Shown here one piece after another: positions 52,801 to 62,036 of a DNA stretch of 64,000 bases. Within the stretch, counting starts at the first letter, position 1. The number at the start of each line of letters is the position of its first letter. The translations under genes were made by a program, and so were the position numbers. The DNA is from Streptomyces sp. S465 (GTDB taxonomy: Bacteria; Actinomycetota; Actinomycetes; Streptomycetales; Streptomycetaceae). The stretch covers positions 744,001-808,000 of the forward strand of contig NZ_CP114036.1 in NCBI RefSeq assembly GCF_026898115.1, given 5' to 3'. The notes under the pieces were generated by a model. The model saw only the letters and a list, made by a program, of their open reading frames with translations. It was not told the origin of the DNA and did not search any database.

Positions 52801-55800
52801 GTCCCCGGCCACCGGCTCGGGCAGGCCCGTGCCGGCGCCGGGCGCCGTGGTGGGGAGCGGGGTCCAGTCCAGTGTGAACAGCCCGTCCACGGCACCTCGG
52901 CCGGTGGTCCGCAGCTGGTCCGTACGGGCGGGGCGCAGCACCAGCGAGTCGACCGTCAGGACCGGGTCGCCCACGGCGTCGGCCACGGTCATCCGCAGCG
53001 CCCGCTCGCCATCCGCGCCCGGCTCACGCGGGGACAGCCGGACGCGAACGGTGGTCGCTCCGGCGGCCCACAGCGACACCCCGTTCCAGGCGAACGGCAG
53101 CCACACCCGGCCGGTGTCCGGCTCCTGTCCGGGTCCGGCGGTGAGCAGGCCCGCCGGGTGCAGCGCGGCGTCCAGCAACGCCGGGTGGATGCCGAATCCG
53201 GTCCGGTCGCCCGCGGCTTCGGGCAGCGCCACCTCGGCCAGTACGTCCGGGCCGTCGCGCCACAGCTTGACGACGCCCTGGAACGCGGGCCCGTAGCCGT
53301 ACCCGGCGGCCGCGGCACGCTGGTAGAAGCCGTCGGTGTCCACCGGCTCGGCGCTCGCCGGGGGCCAGGCCCCGGAGGGCTGGGGTGCCGGTGGGTCCTG
53401 GGGCCCGAGTACGCCGACCGCGTGGCACACCCAGGCCGGGCCGGCGGTGGCTTCGGCGTCGTGGTCGGGCCGGGAGTACACCCGTACGTCGCGGCGTCCG
53501 TCGTCGGCGGCCTCCCCCACCACCACCTGAACGCGCAGCCCGCCCGTGTCGGGGAGGACGAGCGGGACCTGGAGGGCGAGTTCCTCCACGGTGCCGCAGC
53601 CCGCCTCGTCGGCGGCCCGCAGCGCCCATTCGACCTGGGCGGCGCCCGGCACCAGCCGGGTGCCCGCCACCACGTGATCGCCGAGCCAGCCGGCGCCGCC
53701 ACCGGCCGTCAGCCGTCCGGTGAGCAGATGGGTGCTGCCGTCGGCGAGTTCCACGGCCGCGCCGAGCAGCGGGTGGTCCGATCCGACCAGGCCGAGGTCG
53801 GTGGGGTCGCCGCCACGGCCGGCGCTGCCTTCGAGCCAGTAGCGCTCGCGCTGGAAGGCGTACGTGGGCAGCGGCACCGTGCGGGGCGCGGGGTCGGTGC
53901 GGAACAGGGTGGTCCAGTCGACGTCGGTCCCGGCGGTGAACGCCTGGGCCAGGGACCGCGTCAGCTGGGCGAGATCGCCGTGGTCGCGGCGCAGGGTGGG
54001 CACGGTGACGGCGGTGACGCCGGCCTGCTCGAAGGTCTCCTGCATGCCCATGGTGAGGACGGGATGGGTGCTGGCCTCGATGAACACCCGGTGCCCGGCA
54101 CCCAGCAACGCCTCGATCGCCTCCGCGAACCGCACCCGCTCACGCAGATTCCGCACCCAATAGCCCGTATCCAGGACGGAAGTATCGACCCGGCCACCGG
54201 TCACCGTGGAGTAGAACACCACCCCGGCCCCGGACACCCCGACCGGCTCCACCCCCCTGAGCACCTCGCACAGCTCCCCGGCGATCTCATCAACCTGCGG
54301 ACTGTGCGAGGCATAATCCACCTCGATCATCCGCGCCCGCTCCCCGATGTCCCGACAAGCGGCCACAGTGGCGGCCACCTGCTCCGGCGGCCCGGACACC
54401 ACAGTGGATGCGGGACCATTGACCGCGGCCACCACCACAGCCGCGACCCGGCCACCCAACCCCGACAACAACTCCTCCACCCGCTCACAACCCAACGCCA
54501 ACGAAGCCATGGCCCCACCACCAGCCAGCCGCCGCAACGCCCGGCTGCGCAACGCCACAACCCTCGCACCGTCCTCCAAGGACAACGCCCCCGCCACCAC
54601 AGCCGCCGCGATCTCCCCCTGACTGTGGCCCACCACAGCGGCAGGACGCACCCCGTACCCGGCCCACACGGCAGCCAGGGACACCATCACCGCCCACAAC
54701 ACCGGCTGCACCACATCCACCCGACCCAGATCGCCCGCACCGTCCACCCCCCGCAGAACACCCGTCAGCGACCAGTCGACATACGGCGCCAGCGCCCGCT
54801 CACACTCCGCCACCCGGACCGCGAACACCGGCGAAACATCCAGCAGACCGGCACCCATACCGGCCCACTGCGAACCCTGACCAGGAAAAACCAGCACCGG
54901 ACCCACACCACCACTCACCGCCACCCCAGGGCCCACCACACCCGGATGACCCTCCCCTGCCGCCAACGCCTCAACAGCGGCACTGAGTTCGGCACGGCCC
55001 TCGCCGACCACCACCGCACGGTGGTCGAACAGCGTGCGGGAGCGGATGAGGGACCAGCCCACCTCGGCGGACGATGCCAAGGGGCCGGTGGCCAGCCGCG
55101 CGGCCAGCGCCTGTGCCTGGTCCCGCAGCGCCGTGGCGCCCCGCGCGGACAGCACCCAGGGCACCACCTGGGGGCCGTCGGGTTCGGGCTTCGGCCGCTG
55201 CGTGTCGGGGGCCTGCTCCAGGATCACATGGGCGTTGGTGCCGCTGATGCCGAAGGAGGAGACGGCCGCGCGCCGGGGCCGCTCGGTCCGTGGCCACTCG
55301 ACCGCCTCGGTCAGCAGCCGCACTCCGCCGTCGTCCCATTCCACATGCGGACTGGGTTCGTCGATGTGGAGCGAGGCGGGCAACAGCCCGTGGCGCATCG
55401 CCATCACCATCTTGATCACACCGGCCACGCCCGCGGCGGCCTGGGTGTGGCCGATGTTGGACTTGATGGAACCGAGCCACAGTGGCCGGTCCTCCGGTCG
55501 CTCCCGCCCGTAGGTGGCCAGCAGCGCCTGGGCCTCGATGGGGTCGCCCAGGGTGGTTCCCGTGCCGTGCGCCTCCACCGCGTCCACCTCGGCCGGGGAC
55601 AGCCGGGCGTTCGCCAGCGCCTGGCGGATCACCCGCTGCTGCGAGGGCCCGTTCGGCGCGGTGAGCCCGTTCGACGCACCGTCCTGGTTGACCGCCGATC
55701 CCCGGATCACCGCCAGCACCTCACGGCCGTTGCGGCGGGCGTCCGACTGCCGCTCCAGGACGAGCAGGCCGATGCCCTCGCCCCAGCCGGTGCCGTCGGC

Positions 55801-58800
55801 CGCCGCGGCGAACGGCTTGCACCGGCCGTCCGGGGCCAGTCCGCGCTGGCGCGAGAACTCCACGAAGGTGTTGGGGGTGGCCATCACCGTCACTCCGCCG
55901 GCCAGGGCCAGGGTGCACTCGCCCTGCCGCAGGGCCTGCGCCGCCAGATGCATGGCCACCAGCGAAGAGGAGCAGGCCGTGTCCACCGTCACCGCGGGCC
56001 CCTCCAGGCCGAAGGTGAACGCCACCCGGCCGGAGGCGATGCTCGGTGTGCTGCCGGTCATCAGACGGCCCTCGACGCCCTCCGGGGTGCGGCCGAGGAA
56101 ACGGCTGCCGTAGTCGTCGTACATGACCCCGGTGATCACCGCGCTCCGGCTGCCCCGCAGGCTCACCGGGTCGATGCCCGCGCTTTCGAACGCCTGCCAC
56201 GCGGTCTCCAGGAGCAGCCGCTGCTGTGGGTCGGTCGCCAGTGCCTCGCGGGGGGAGATGCCGAAGAACTCGGCGTCGAACCGTGGGGCCTCGTAGAGGA
56301 ATCCGCCTTCGCGGGCGTAGCTGGTGCCGGTGTGGTCGGGGTCGGGGTCGAAGAGGCCCGCGAGGTCCCAGCCGCGGTCCCCGGGGAACGCGCCGATCGC
56401 GTCCACGCCGTCGGCCACCAGCCGCCACAGCTCCTCGGGCGAGCCGGCCCCGCCCGGGTAGCGGCAGGCCATGCCGACGATGACGATGGGATCGTCGTCG
56501 GCCGCCCCGGCGGTGACCTCCGGCGGGAGCGGCGCCGCGGCCGGTGCGCCGGTCAGCCGCTCCCGCAGAAAGCCCACGAGGGCGTCGGGGGTCGGATAGT
56601 CGAAGATGACGGTGGCGGGGATCCGGATGCCGGTGGCCGCGTTGAGCCGGTTGCGCAGGTCCAGTGCGGTGAGCGAGTCGAAGCCGAGGTCCTGGAAGGC
56701 CCTGTCCGGTTCGATGGCCTCCGGTGCCGGATGGGCGAGCACGGTGGCGACCTGATCGCGCACCAGCTCTTCGACGAGACGGTCCCGTTCCCCGGCGGGC
56801 AGCCCGGCCAGCCGCTCGGACAGGGAGTGCGCCCCAGTGGTGCGCGGGGCCCGTGTGGGGACGTGCACCAGCCGTCGCAGCACGGGCGGAAGCGGCCCGG
56901 TGGCGGCCCGGGTGCGCAGCGCCGCGAGGTCGAAGCGCGCGGGGACGAGCGTGGGGTGGTCGGTGGTGAGTGCCGTGTCGAGCAGGGTCAGCGCCTGCTC
57001 GTTGGAGACGGGGGCGATACCGGAGCGGGCCATCCGGGCCAGGTCCGCGTCGTCCAGGTGGCCGGTCATGCCGCCGGCGGACGCCAGCAGCCCCCAGGCC
57101 AGCGCGTGGGACGCCCGCCCCTCGGCGTGGCGGTGTTCGGCGAGGGCGTTGAGGAACATATTGGCGGCGGCGTAGTTGGCCTGGCCGCCGTTGCCCATGA
57201 TGGCGGCGGCGGAGGAGAACATCACGAACGCGGCCGGATCCATGGTCCGGGTCAGCCGGTGCAGATGCCATGCGGCGTCGAGCTTCGGGGCGAGTACGGT
57301 GTCGAGCTGCTCGGGTGTCATGGAGGTGACCACGCCGTCGTCGAGCACCCCGGCGGCGTGGACGACAGCCGTCAGCGGATGTGCTTCGGGGAGGGTGGCG
57401 AGCAGCGCGGCCAGCGCCTCGGGGTCGGCGGCGTTACACGCGGTGACGCGTACGTCCGCCGCGCCCAGCGAGGTCAGTTCGTCCGCGAAGGCGTCGATGT
57501 CCTCCGTGATGCCGCCGCGCCGGCTGACCAGCAGCAGATGGCGCACGCCGTGCGCGGTGACCAGGTGCCGGGCCACCAGCCGGCCCAGCGCTCCGGTACC
57601 TCCGGTGATCAGTGCCGTGCCGTCCGGGTCGAGGGCGCGGGCCGGGGCGTCCCGGTCGGGGCGCACCCTGACCAGACGGGGCACATGGGCCGTTCCCGCC
57701 CGTACCGCCAGCTCCGATTCGGCATCGGCCATCGCGGCCGGGAGGGCGGTGCGCAGGGCATCGCGCGACGCGGTGTCGTCGTCCAGGTCGAGCAGCCAGA
57801 CGCGCTGCGGGTGTTCCGCCTGGGCGGCGCGGACCAGCCCCCATACGGGCGCGGTGGCCAGGTCGGCGGGCGCGTCCCGGGGGCCGGTGGCGACCGCGCC
57901 GCGGGTGGCGATGACCAGCCGGGCCCCGCTGAACCGCTGGTCCGTCAGCCAGGCGCGCAAGGCGCCGAGGACGGGATGGACCGCCGCGCGGACCCGGGCG
58001 GGCGTCTGGTCCGGGTCGTCCGCCGAGGTGTCCGGTGCGCCGGGGCATACCAGGACGACGACGTCGGGGACCGGCTCTCCGTCGTCGAGGGCGGCCCGCA
58101 GGGCGGCCAGATCCGGATGTGCCGGGAGGCCCAGGTCCGGCTCCCGCGCTCCGACGAGCACCCAGCGCGCCGTGGGCGCGGCCGCTTCGGCGGAGACCGG
58201 GTACGGCTGCCAGTCCAGGCGGTACAGGGGGGCGTCGGCGGTGGCGGAGCGGGCTGAGCGCCAGCGGTCGGCGGGGACCTCACGCAGCCCGAGGGAGTCG
58301 ATGGTGGCCACGGGCGCGCCGTGGTCGTCGGTCAGCCTCAGGGTGACGGTGTCCGGGGCGGTCGGGGTGATGCGCACGCGGAGCCGGGTGGCACCGGGGG
58401 TGAACAGCCGCACCCCGCCGAAGGAGAACGGCAGTCGGACGGTCGCCTCCGGGCCGTCCGGCACACGGCCGCCGTGGAAAAGCTCCTCCACCGGGTGCAG
58501 GGCGCTGTCGAGCAGGGCGGGGTGTACTCCGTACGCGTCGGCCTCGCCGCGCCGTTCCGGGGCCAGTCGTACCTCGGCGAACATCTCCTCGCCGAGCCGC
58601 CACGCGGTGTGCAGTCCGCGGAAGGCGGGCCCGTAGGCGTATCCCTGGGCGGTCAGGCGCTCGTACAGGTCCGCCACGTCGACCGGGACGGCCCCGGCGG
58701 GCGGCCAGGCCGTGGTGGGCGGTTCCGCCGCGGGCGGTGGCGTGGCCGCGTCGGCCAGTACGCCGGTGGCGTGGTGGCGCCAGGCGGCCGCGGTGTCCGG

Positions 58801-61800
58801 GCCGTCGTCGCCGTCGTCGGCGGGACGCGAGGCGATGGTGACGGTCCGCCGCCCGGTTTCGTCGGGGGCGGTGACGGCGAGCTGGATGCGTACCGCGCCG
58901 GAGGCGGGCAGGATCAGCGGTGTCTCCAGGGTGAGGTCCTCGATCAGCTCCCGGCCGGTGTGCGCGGCGGCGAGCAGGACCAGCTCCAGCAGGGCCGTAC
59001 CGGGCAGCGGGACGCTGTCCGCGATGGTGTGGTCGGCGAGCCAGCTGTGGGTGTGCGGGGACAGCCGTCCGGTGAGCAGCAGTCCGCCGTCGGGTGTCTC
59101 CACGGCGGCCTGGAGCAGGGGGTGGTCGGTGGTACGGAGGCCGACGGCGCGTACGTCGGCGGTGGCGTTCGGGGCGGGCCGCCAGTATCGCTGCCGCTGG
59201 AACCGGTAGGTGGGCAGGTCGACCCGGCCCGCGTCCTCGGGGAGGGCGGCGGCGAAGTCGACCGTGGCGCCGTCGATGTGGGTCAGGGCGAGCGCGGTCA
59301 GCAGCGTGCGGGGCTCGTCGCGGCCGGGGCGCAGGGCGGTGGCGAACACGGGGGCCGGGTCGGGGGCGTCCGAGGTGTCCTGGGCTCCGGGTGTGCCGGT
59401 GGCGAGGGCGTCCTGGGCCATGGTGGTGAGGACGGCGTCCGGGCCGAGTTCGAGGTAGCGGGTCACGCCCTCGCCGTGCAGGGTGCGCAGACCGTCGTGG
59501 AACCGTACGGGCCGGCGGACGTGGCGTACCCAGTACTCGGGGTCGCGGAGCTGTTCGGGGTCGGCCTGCCGGCCGGTGACGCCTGAGATCACCGGGATGC
59601 GCGGTGGGTGGTAGGTGAGCCGCTTGGCCACGTCGCGGAAGTCGTCGAGCATGGGGTCCAGGAGCGGTGAGTGGAAGGCGTGGCTGACGCGGAGCCGCTT
59701 GGTGCGGTGCCCCCGCTCCTTCAGGGTGCGGGCGATCTCATCGACGGTTTCGGCGGCTCCGGACACGACCACCGAGGTGGGGCCGTTGACCGCGGCGAGC
59801 GCCACGCGGTCCTCGCGGCCGGCGAGCAGCGGGACGACCTGTTCCTCAGTGGCTTCCACGGCGGCCATGGCGCCACCGGACGGCAGCGCCTGCATCAGCC
59901 GGCCGCGGGCGGCCACCAGCGCGCAGGCGTCCGGAAGGGACAGGACGCCCGCCACGTGCGCGGCCACCAGCTCGCCCACGGAGTGGCCGGTCAGGAACGA
60001 CGGGGTGAGGCCGAACGACTCGACGAGCCGGAACAGCGCCACCTCGACCGCGAACAACGCGGGCTGGGCGAACGCGGTCCGGTCCAGCTCCTCGGCGTCG
60101 TCCCCGAACGCCACGCTCTTCAGGGGCCGTTCGAGATGCGTGTCCAGCGCGTCGCAGACCGCGTCGAACGCCTCCGCGTACACGGGGTAGGCGTCGTACA
60201 GCCCACGGCCCGTGCCGGGGCGTTGGCTGCCCTGTCCGGTGAACATGAGGGCGGTGCCGCCGGAACGGGTCGCCGCCGTGCTCCGGGTCAGTCCGGTGTG
60301 GCTTCGGCCGTCGGCCAGCGCCCGCACGGCGGCCAGCAGTTCGTCATGGTTGTCGCCGATGGCCACGGCCCGGTGTTCGAAGGCCGACCGGGTCCGGGCG
60401 AGCGACCAGCCCACATCGGTCACGGGCAGCCCCGGGTGGGCGGTGAGATGTGCGGCGAGGGCCTCGGCCTGGTCCTGTAACGCCTGGCCGGTGCGGGCGG
60501 ACACCACCCAGGGCACCACGCGGCCGCCCAGTGGCGGCGCGGTGTCCAGTGGCGGTGCGGTGCCCGCGGCGGTCGGCCCGGGGGTCCGGTCCGGTGCGGG
60601 GGGCTCGTCCGCGGGGGCCTGTTCGAGCAGCAGGTGGGCGTTGGTGCCGGAGATACCGAAGGAGGACACCGCGGCCCGGCGGGGCCGCTCGCCACGCGGC
60701 CAGCCGACGGCCTCGGTGAGCAGACGTACGGCACCGGTACCCCATTCGACATGGGGCGTGGGCCGCTTGACGTGCAGGGTGGCGGGCAGTGTCTCGTACC
60801 GCATCGCCATGATCATCTTGATGACGCCGGCCACGCCCGCGGCGCCCTGGGTGTGTCCGATGTTGGACTTGACCGAGCCCAGCCACAGCGGCCGGTCCTC
60901 GGGCCGGTCCCGGCCGTAGGTGGTGAGCAGCGCCTGGGCCTCGATGGGATCGCCGAGCCGGGTCCCGGTGCCGTGCGCCTCCACCGCGTCCACCTCGGCC
61001 GGGGACAGCCGCGCGTTCGCCAGCGCCTGGAGGATGACGCGCTGTTGGGAGGGTCCGTTGGGCGCGGTCAGACCGTTGGAGGCGCCGTCCTGGTTGACGG
61101 CCGAGCCCCGGATCAGCGCCAGCACCCGGTGGCCGTGGCGCCGTGCGTCGGACAGCCGCTCCAGCAGCACCAGGCCCACGCCCTCGGAGAAGGCGGTGCC
61201 GTCGGCGTCGGCGGAGAACGCCTTGCACCGGCCGTCGGGCGCCAGTCCGCGCTGCCGGGAGAACTCGGTGAACACGTTCGGGATGGCCATCACCGTCACC
61301 CCGCCGGCCAGGGCCAGGGTGCACTCGCCCTGCCGCAGCGCCTGGCAGGCCAGGTGCATCGACACCAGCGAGGACGAGCACGCCGTGTCCACGGTGACCG
61401 CCGGCCCCTCCAGGCCGAGGGTGTACGCGACCCGGCCGGAGAGCACACTGGGCGCGTTGCCCGTCACCAGATAGCCCTCGGCGCTCTTGTCGATGTGCGG
61501 GGTGCCGAAACCGGGGAGCGCCGTCCCGGCGTACACGCCCGTCGAGGAGCCTTTCAGCGAGACCGGGTCGATTCCGGCGCGTTCGAGAAGCTCCCAGGCC
61601 ACCTCCAGCAGCAGCCGCTGCTGCGGGTCGATCACCAGCGCCTCACGCGGGCTGATCCCGAAGAACTCCGGGTCGAACCGGTCGGCGTCATAGAGGAAAC
61701 CGCCCTCACGGGCGTGGCTGGTGCCGGGGTGGTCCGGGTCCGGGTGGAACAGCCCCTCCAGGTCCCAGCCGCGATCGGTGGGAAACTCCGCCATCGCGTG

Positions 61801-61995
61801 TGCGCCGGAGGCGAGCAGCCGCCACAGCGCCTCGGGCGAGTCGGCCCCGCCCGGATAGCGGCAAGCCATGCCGACCACGGCCACCGGCTCCTGGGAGCGG
61901 TCCTCCATCTCGCGCAGCCGCTGACGCGTTTCGTGCAGATCGCCTGCCACTCGCCTCAGATAGTCGACCAGCTTCTCTTCACTAGCGTGCGTCAC
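49867..61995 (-). CDS. Bimodular type I PKS: KS-AT-DH-KR-ACP / KS-AT-DH-ER-KR-ACP
   Basis: 4042 residues, GTG start at 61995, docking coil [10 protein letters not shown]. Module a: KS Cys near 204, AT from 587 with GHSVGE and HAFH (malonyl), DH with HTIADSVPLP and DSALH, KR near 1462 with LDD, ACP near 1772. Module b: KS Cys near 2004, AT from 2370 with GHSQGE/YASH (methylmalonyl), DH with HVVAGTRLVP, ER near 3290 with Tyr at the diagnostic site (VVGMYPGG), which predicts a 2S methyl, KR near 3585, ACP near 3909. The tail ELIDRELP is preceded by an Ala-Leu-Glu-rich repeat. The output is an unbranched alkene unit, then a methyl-branched saturated unit. The stop lies 16 bp before the next start, overlapping its ribosome-site region, so the genes are probably coupled. 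Module a is the most divergent of the set and largely free of skew islands. Confidence 0.96.
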   Translation of the reverse strand: MTHASEEKLVDYLRRVAGDLHETRQRLREMEDRSQEPVAVVGMACRYPGGADSPEALWRLLASGAHAMAEFPTDRGWDLEGLFHPDPDHPGTSHAREGGFLYDADRFDPEFFGISPREALVIDPQQRLLLEVAWELLERAGIDPVSLKGSSTGVYAGTALPGFGTPHIDKSAEGYLVTGNAPSVLSGRVAYTLGLEGPAVTVDTACSSSLVSMHLACQALRQGECTLALAGGVTVMAIPNVFTEFSRQRGLAPDGRCKAFSADADGTAFSEGVGLVLLERLSDARRHGHRVLALIRGSAVNQDGASNGLTAPNGPSQQRVILQALANARLSPAEVDAVEAHGTGTRLGDPIEAQALLTTYGRDRPEDRPLWLGSVKSNIGHTQGAAGVAGVIKMIMAMRYETLPATLHVKRPTPHVEWGTGAVRLLTEAVGWPRGERPRRAAVSSFGISGTNAHLLLEQAPADEPPAPDRTPGPTAAGTAPPLDTAPPLGGRVVPWVVSARTGQALQDQAEALAAHLTAHPGLPVTDVGWSLARTRSAFEHRAVAIGDNHDELLAAVRALADGRSHTGLTRSTAATRSGGTALMFTGQGSQRPGTGRGLYDAYPVYAEAFDAVCDALDTHLERPLKSVAFGDDAEELDRTAFAQPALFAVEVALFRLVESFGLTPSFLTGHSVGELVAAHVAGVLSLPDACALVAARGRLMQALPSGGAMAAVEATEEQVVPLLAGREDRVALAAVNGPTSVVVSGAAETVDEIARTLKERGHRTKRLRVSHAFHSPLLDPMLDDFRDVAKRLTYHPPRIPVISGVTGRQADPEQLRDPEYWVRHVRRPVRFHDGLRTLHGEGVTRYLELGPDAVLTTMAQDALATGTPGAQDTSDAPDPAPVFATALRPGRDEPRTLLTALALTHIDGATVDFAAALPEDAGRVDLPTYRFQRQRYWRPAPNATADVRAVGLRTTDHPLLQAAVETPDGGLLLTGRLSPHTHSWLADHTIADSVPLPGTALLELVLLAAAHTGRELIEDLTLETPLILPASGAVRIQLAVTAPDETGRRTVTIASRPADDGDDGPDTAAAWRHHATGVLADAATPPPAAEPPTTAWPPAGAVPVDVADLYERLTAQGYAYGPAFRGLHTAWRLGEEMFAEVRLAPERRGEADAYGVHPALLDSALHPVEELFHGGRVPDGPEATVRLPFSFGGVRLFTPGATRLRVRITPTAPDTVTLRLTDDHGAPVATIDSLGLREVPADRWRSARSATADAPLYRLDWQPYPVSAEAAAPTARWVLVGAREPDLGLPAHPDLAALRAALDDGEPVPDVVVLVCPGAPDTSADDPDQTPARVRAAVHPVLGALRAWLTDQRFSGARLVIATRGAVATGPRDAPADLATAPVWGLVRAAQAEHPQRVWLLDLDDDTASRDALRTALPAAMADAESELAVRAGTAHVPRLVRVRPDRDAPARALDPDGTALITGGTGALGRLVARHLVTAHGVRHLLLVSRRGGITEDIDAFADELTSLGAADVRVTACNAADPEALAALLATLPEAHPLTAVVHAAGVLDDGVVTSMTPEQLDTVLAPKLDAAWHLHRLTRTMDPAAFVMFSSAAAIMGNGGQANYAAANMFLNALAEHRHAEGRASHALAWGLLASAGGMTGHLDDADLARMARSGIAPVSNEQALTLLDTALTTDHPTLVPARFDLAALRTRAATGPLPPVLRRLVHVPTRAPRTTGAHSLSERLAGLPAGERDRLVEELVRDQVATVLAHPAPEAIEPDRAFQDLGFDSLTALDLRNRLNAATGIRIPATVIFDYPTPDALVGFLRERLTGAPAAAPLPPEVTAGAADDDPIVIVGMACRYPGGAGSPEELWRLVADGVDAIGAFPGDRGWDLAGLFDPDPDHTGTSYAREGGFLYEAPRFDAEFFGISPREALATDPQQRLLLETAWQAFESAGIDPVSLRGSRSAVITGVMYDDYGSRFLGRTPEGVEGRLMTGSTPSIASGRVAFTFGLEGPAVTVDTACSSSLVAMHLAAQALRQGECTLALAGGVTVMATPNTFVEFSRQRGLAPDGRCKPFAAAADGTGWGEGIGLLVLERQSDARRNGREVLAVIRGSAVNQDGASNGLTAPNGPSQQRVIRQALANARLSPAEVDAVEAHGTGTTLGDPIEAQALLATYGRERPEDRPLWLGSIKSNIGHTQAAAGVAGVIKMVMAMRHGLLPASLHIDEPSPHVEWDDGGVRLLTEAVEWPRTERPRRAAVSSFGISGTNAHVILEQAPDTQRPKPEPDGPQVVPWVLSARGATALRDQAQALAARLATGPLASSAEVGWSLIRSRTLFDHRAVVVGEGRAELSAAVEALAAGEGHPGVVGPGVAVSGGVGPVLVFPGQGSQWAGMGAGLLDVSPVFAVRVAECERALAPYVDWSLTGVLRGVDGAGDLGRVDVVQPVLWAVMVSLAAVWAGYGVRPAAVVGHSQGEIAAAVVAGALSLEDGARVVALRSRALRRLAGGGAMASLALGCERVEELLSGLGGRVAAVVVAAVNGPASTVVSGPPEQVAATVAACRDIGERARMIEVDYASHSPQVDEIAGELCEVLRGVEPVGVSGAGVVFYSTVTGGRVDTSVLDTGYWVRNLRERVRFAEAIEALLGAGHRVFIEASTHPVLTMGMQETFEQAGVTAVTVPTLRRDHGDLAQLTRSLAQAFTAGTDVDWTTLFRTDPAPRTVPLPTYAFQRERYWLEGSAGRGGDPTDLGLVGSDHPLLGAAVELADGSTHLLTGRLTAGGGAGWLGDHVVAGTRLVPGAAQVEWALRAADEAGCGTVEELALQVPLVLPDTGGLRVQVVVGEAADDGRRDVRVYSRPDHDAEATAGPAWVCHAVGVLGPQDPPAPQPSGAWPPASAEPVDTDGFYQRAAAAGYGYGPAFQGVVKLWRDGPDVLAEVALPEAAGDRTGFGIHPALLDAALHPAGLLTAGPGQEPDTGRVWLPFAWNGVSLWAAGATTVRVRLSPREPGADGERALRMTVADAVGDPVLTVDSLVLRPARTDQLRTTGRGAVDGLFTLDWTPLPTTAPGAGTGLPEPVAGDGAWAALGFGDEWATPGVVRHPDVASLVAAIDAEAPVPPVVLSAVPAARTATDAGAAEAEALAAVRRTLDLLRDWLDEPRLAESRLVVVTHGAVAAGDALGQDPGAEAVNPAGAAVWGLVRSAQAENPDRFILLDLDPHGAATGPDEIGAAVLDGVARAVAMDEPQVAVGSGRVWAPRLMRAGGPGSGGLVGPVGQPAWRLAVRGASTVDNVTPVPCPEALEPLGPGEVRIAVHAAGLNFRDALIVVGMYPGGGVFRGSEGAGVVVDIGPEVTGLAVGDRVMGLFEGAFGPWAVADARMVVPIPEGWSFRQAAAVPVVFLTAWYGLVDLAGLRGGESVLIHAATGGVGMAAVQIARHLGAEVYATAGPGKHGVLAEMGIDHAHRASSRDLHFEEVFREATGGRGVDVVLNSLAGPFVDASLRLLADGGRLSEMGKTDIRDPERLAAAYPGVRYRAFDLVPDAGPDRIGEMLRELSELFATGALRPAPVRPWPLDRARDALRQLSQARHTGKLVLDVPAAVDPDGTVLITGGTGTLGGLVAEHLVRTWQVGHLLLVSRRGPDAPGARDLTTRLEALGTRVRIAAVDVTDASAVADLVAGVDPAHPLTGVIHATGVLDDAVVTAQTPERLARVWTAKATAAAHLHTATAHLRLGMFVLFSSAAGTLGSPGQANYAAANAFCDALAAHRRAAGLPGVSVAWGLWADASGMTGHLAEADRARMARTGVAALTTRHGLALLDAAVQHGGAHLVAAHVDLRTLAELPADSLPAALRALAATGGGGGRRTAAAAGEDRQIDWAARLAGLSMAEQHRAVLRLVRGHAATVLGHADVDAVQAETSFKELGFDSLTAVELRNRLAAATGLRLPAGLVFDYPEAAVLADHLLELLAPGGGTAPGRDTVDPVLGELARLDTTLATLVTDDEGRQRITQRLSGLLAKWNRGGAVDPDGATGLDALGTLDALEALEAASDDEMFELIDRELP
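54080..54990 (-). other. Skew island in an AT, apparently single copy here
   Basis: The AT of module b in the 49867 gene shows the same plus-strand C>G and A>T bias as the other islands. It is only a diverged homologue of them and no near-identical partner is present in the window. A partner may lie outside. Confidence 0.7.
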
Positions 61996-62036
61996 AGAGG
62001 GTCACCCGGCCTTCAGCGAAGGGCGCGCCACGTTGT

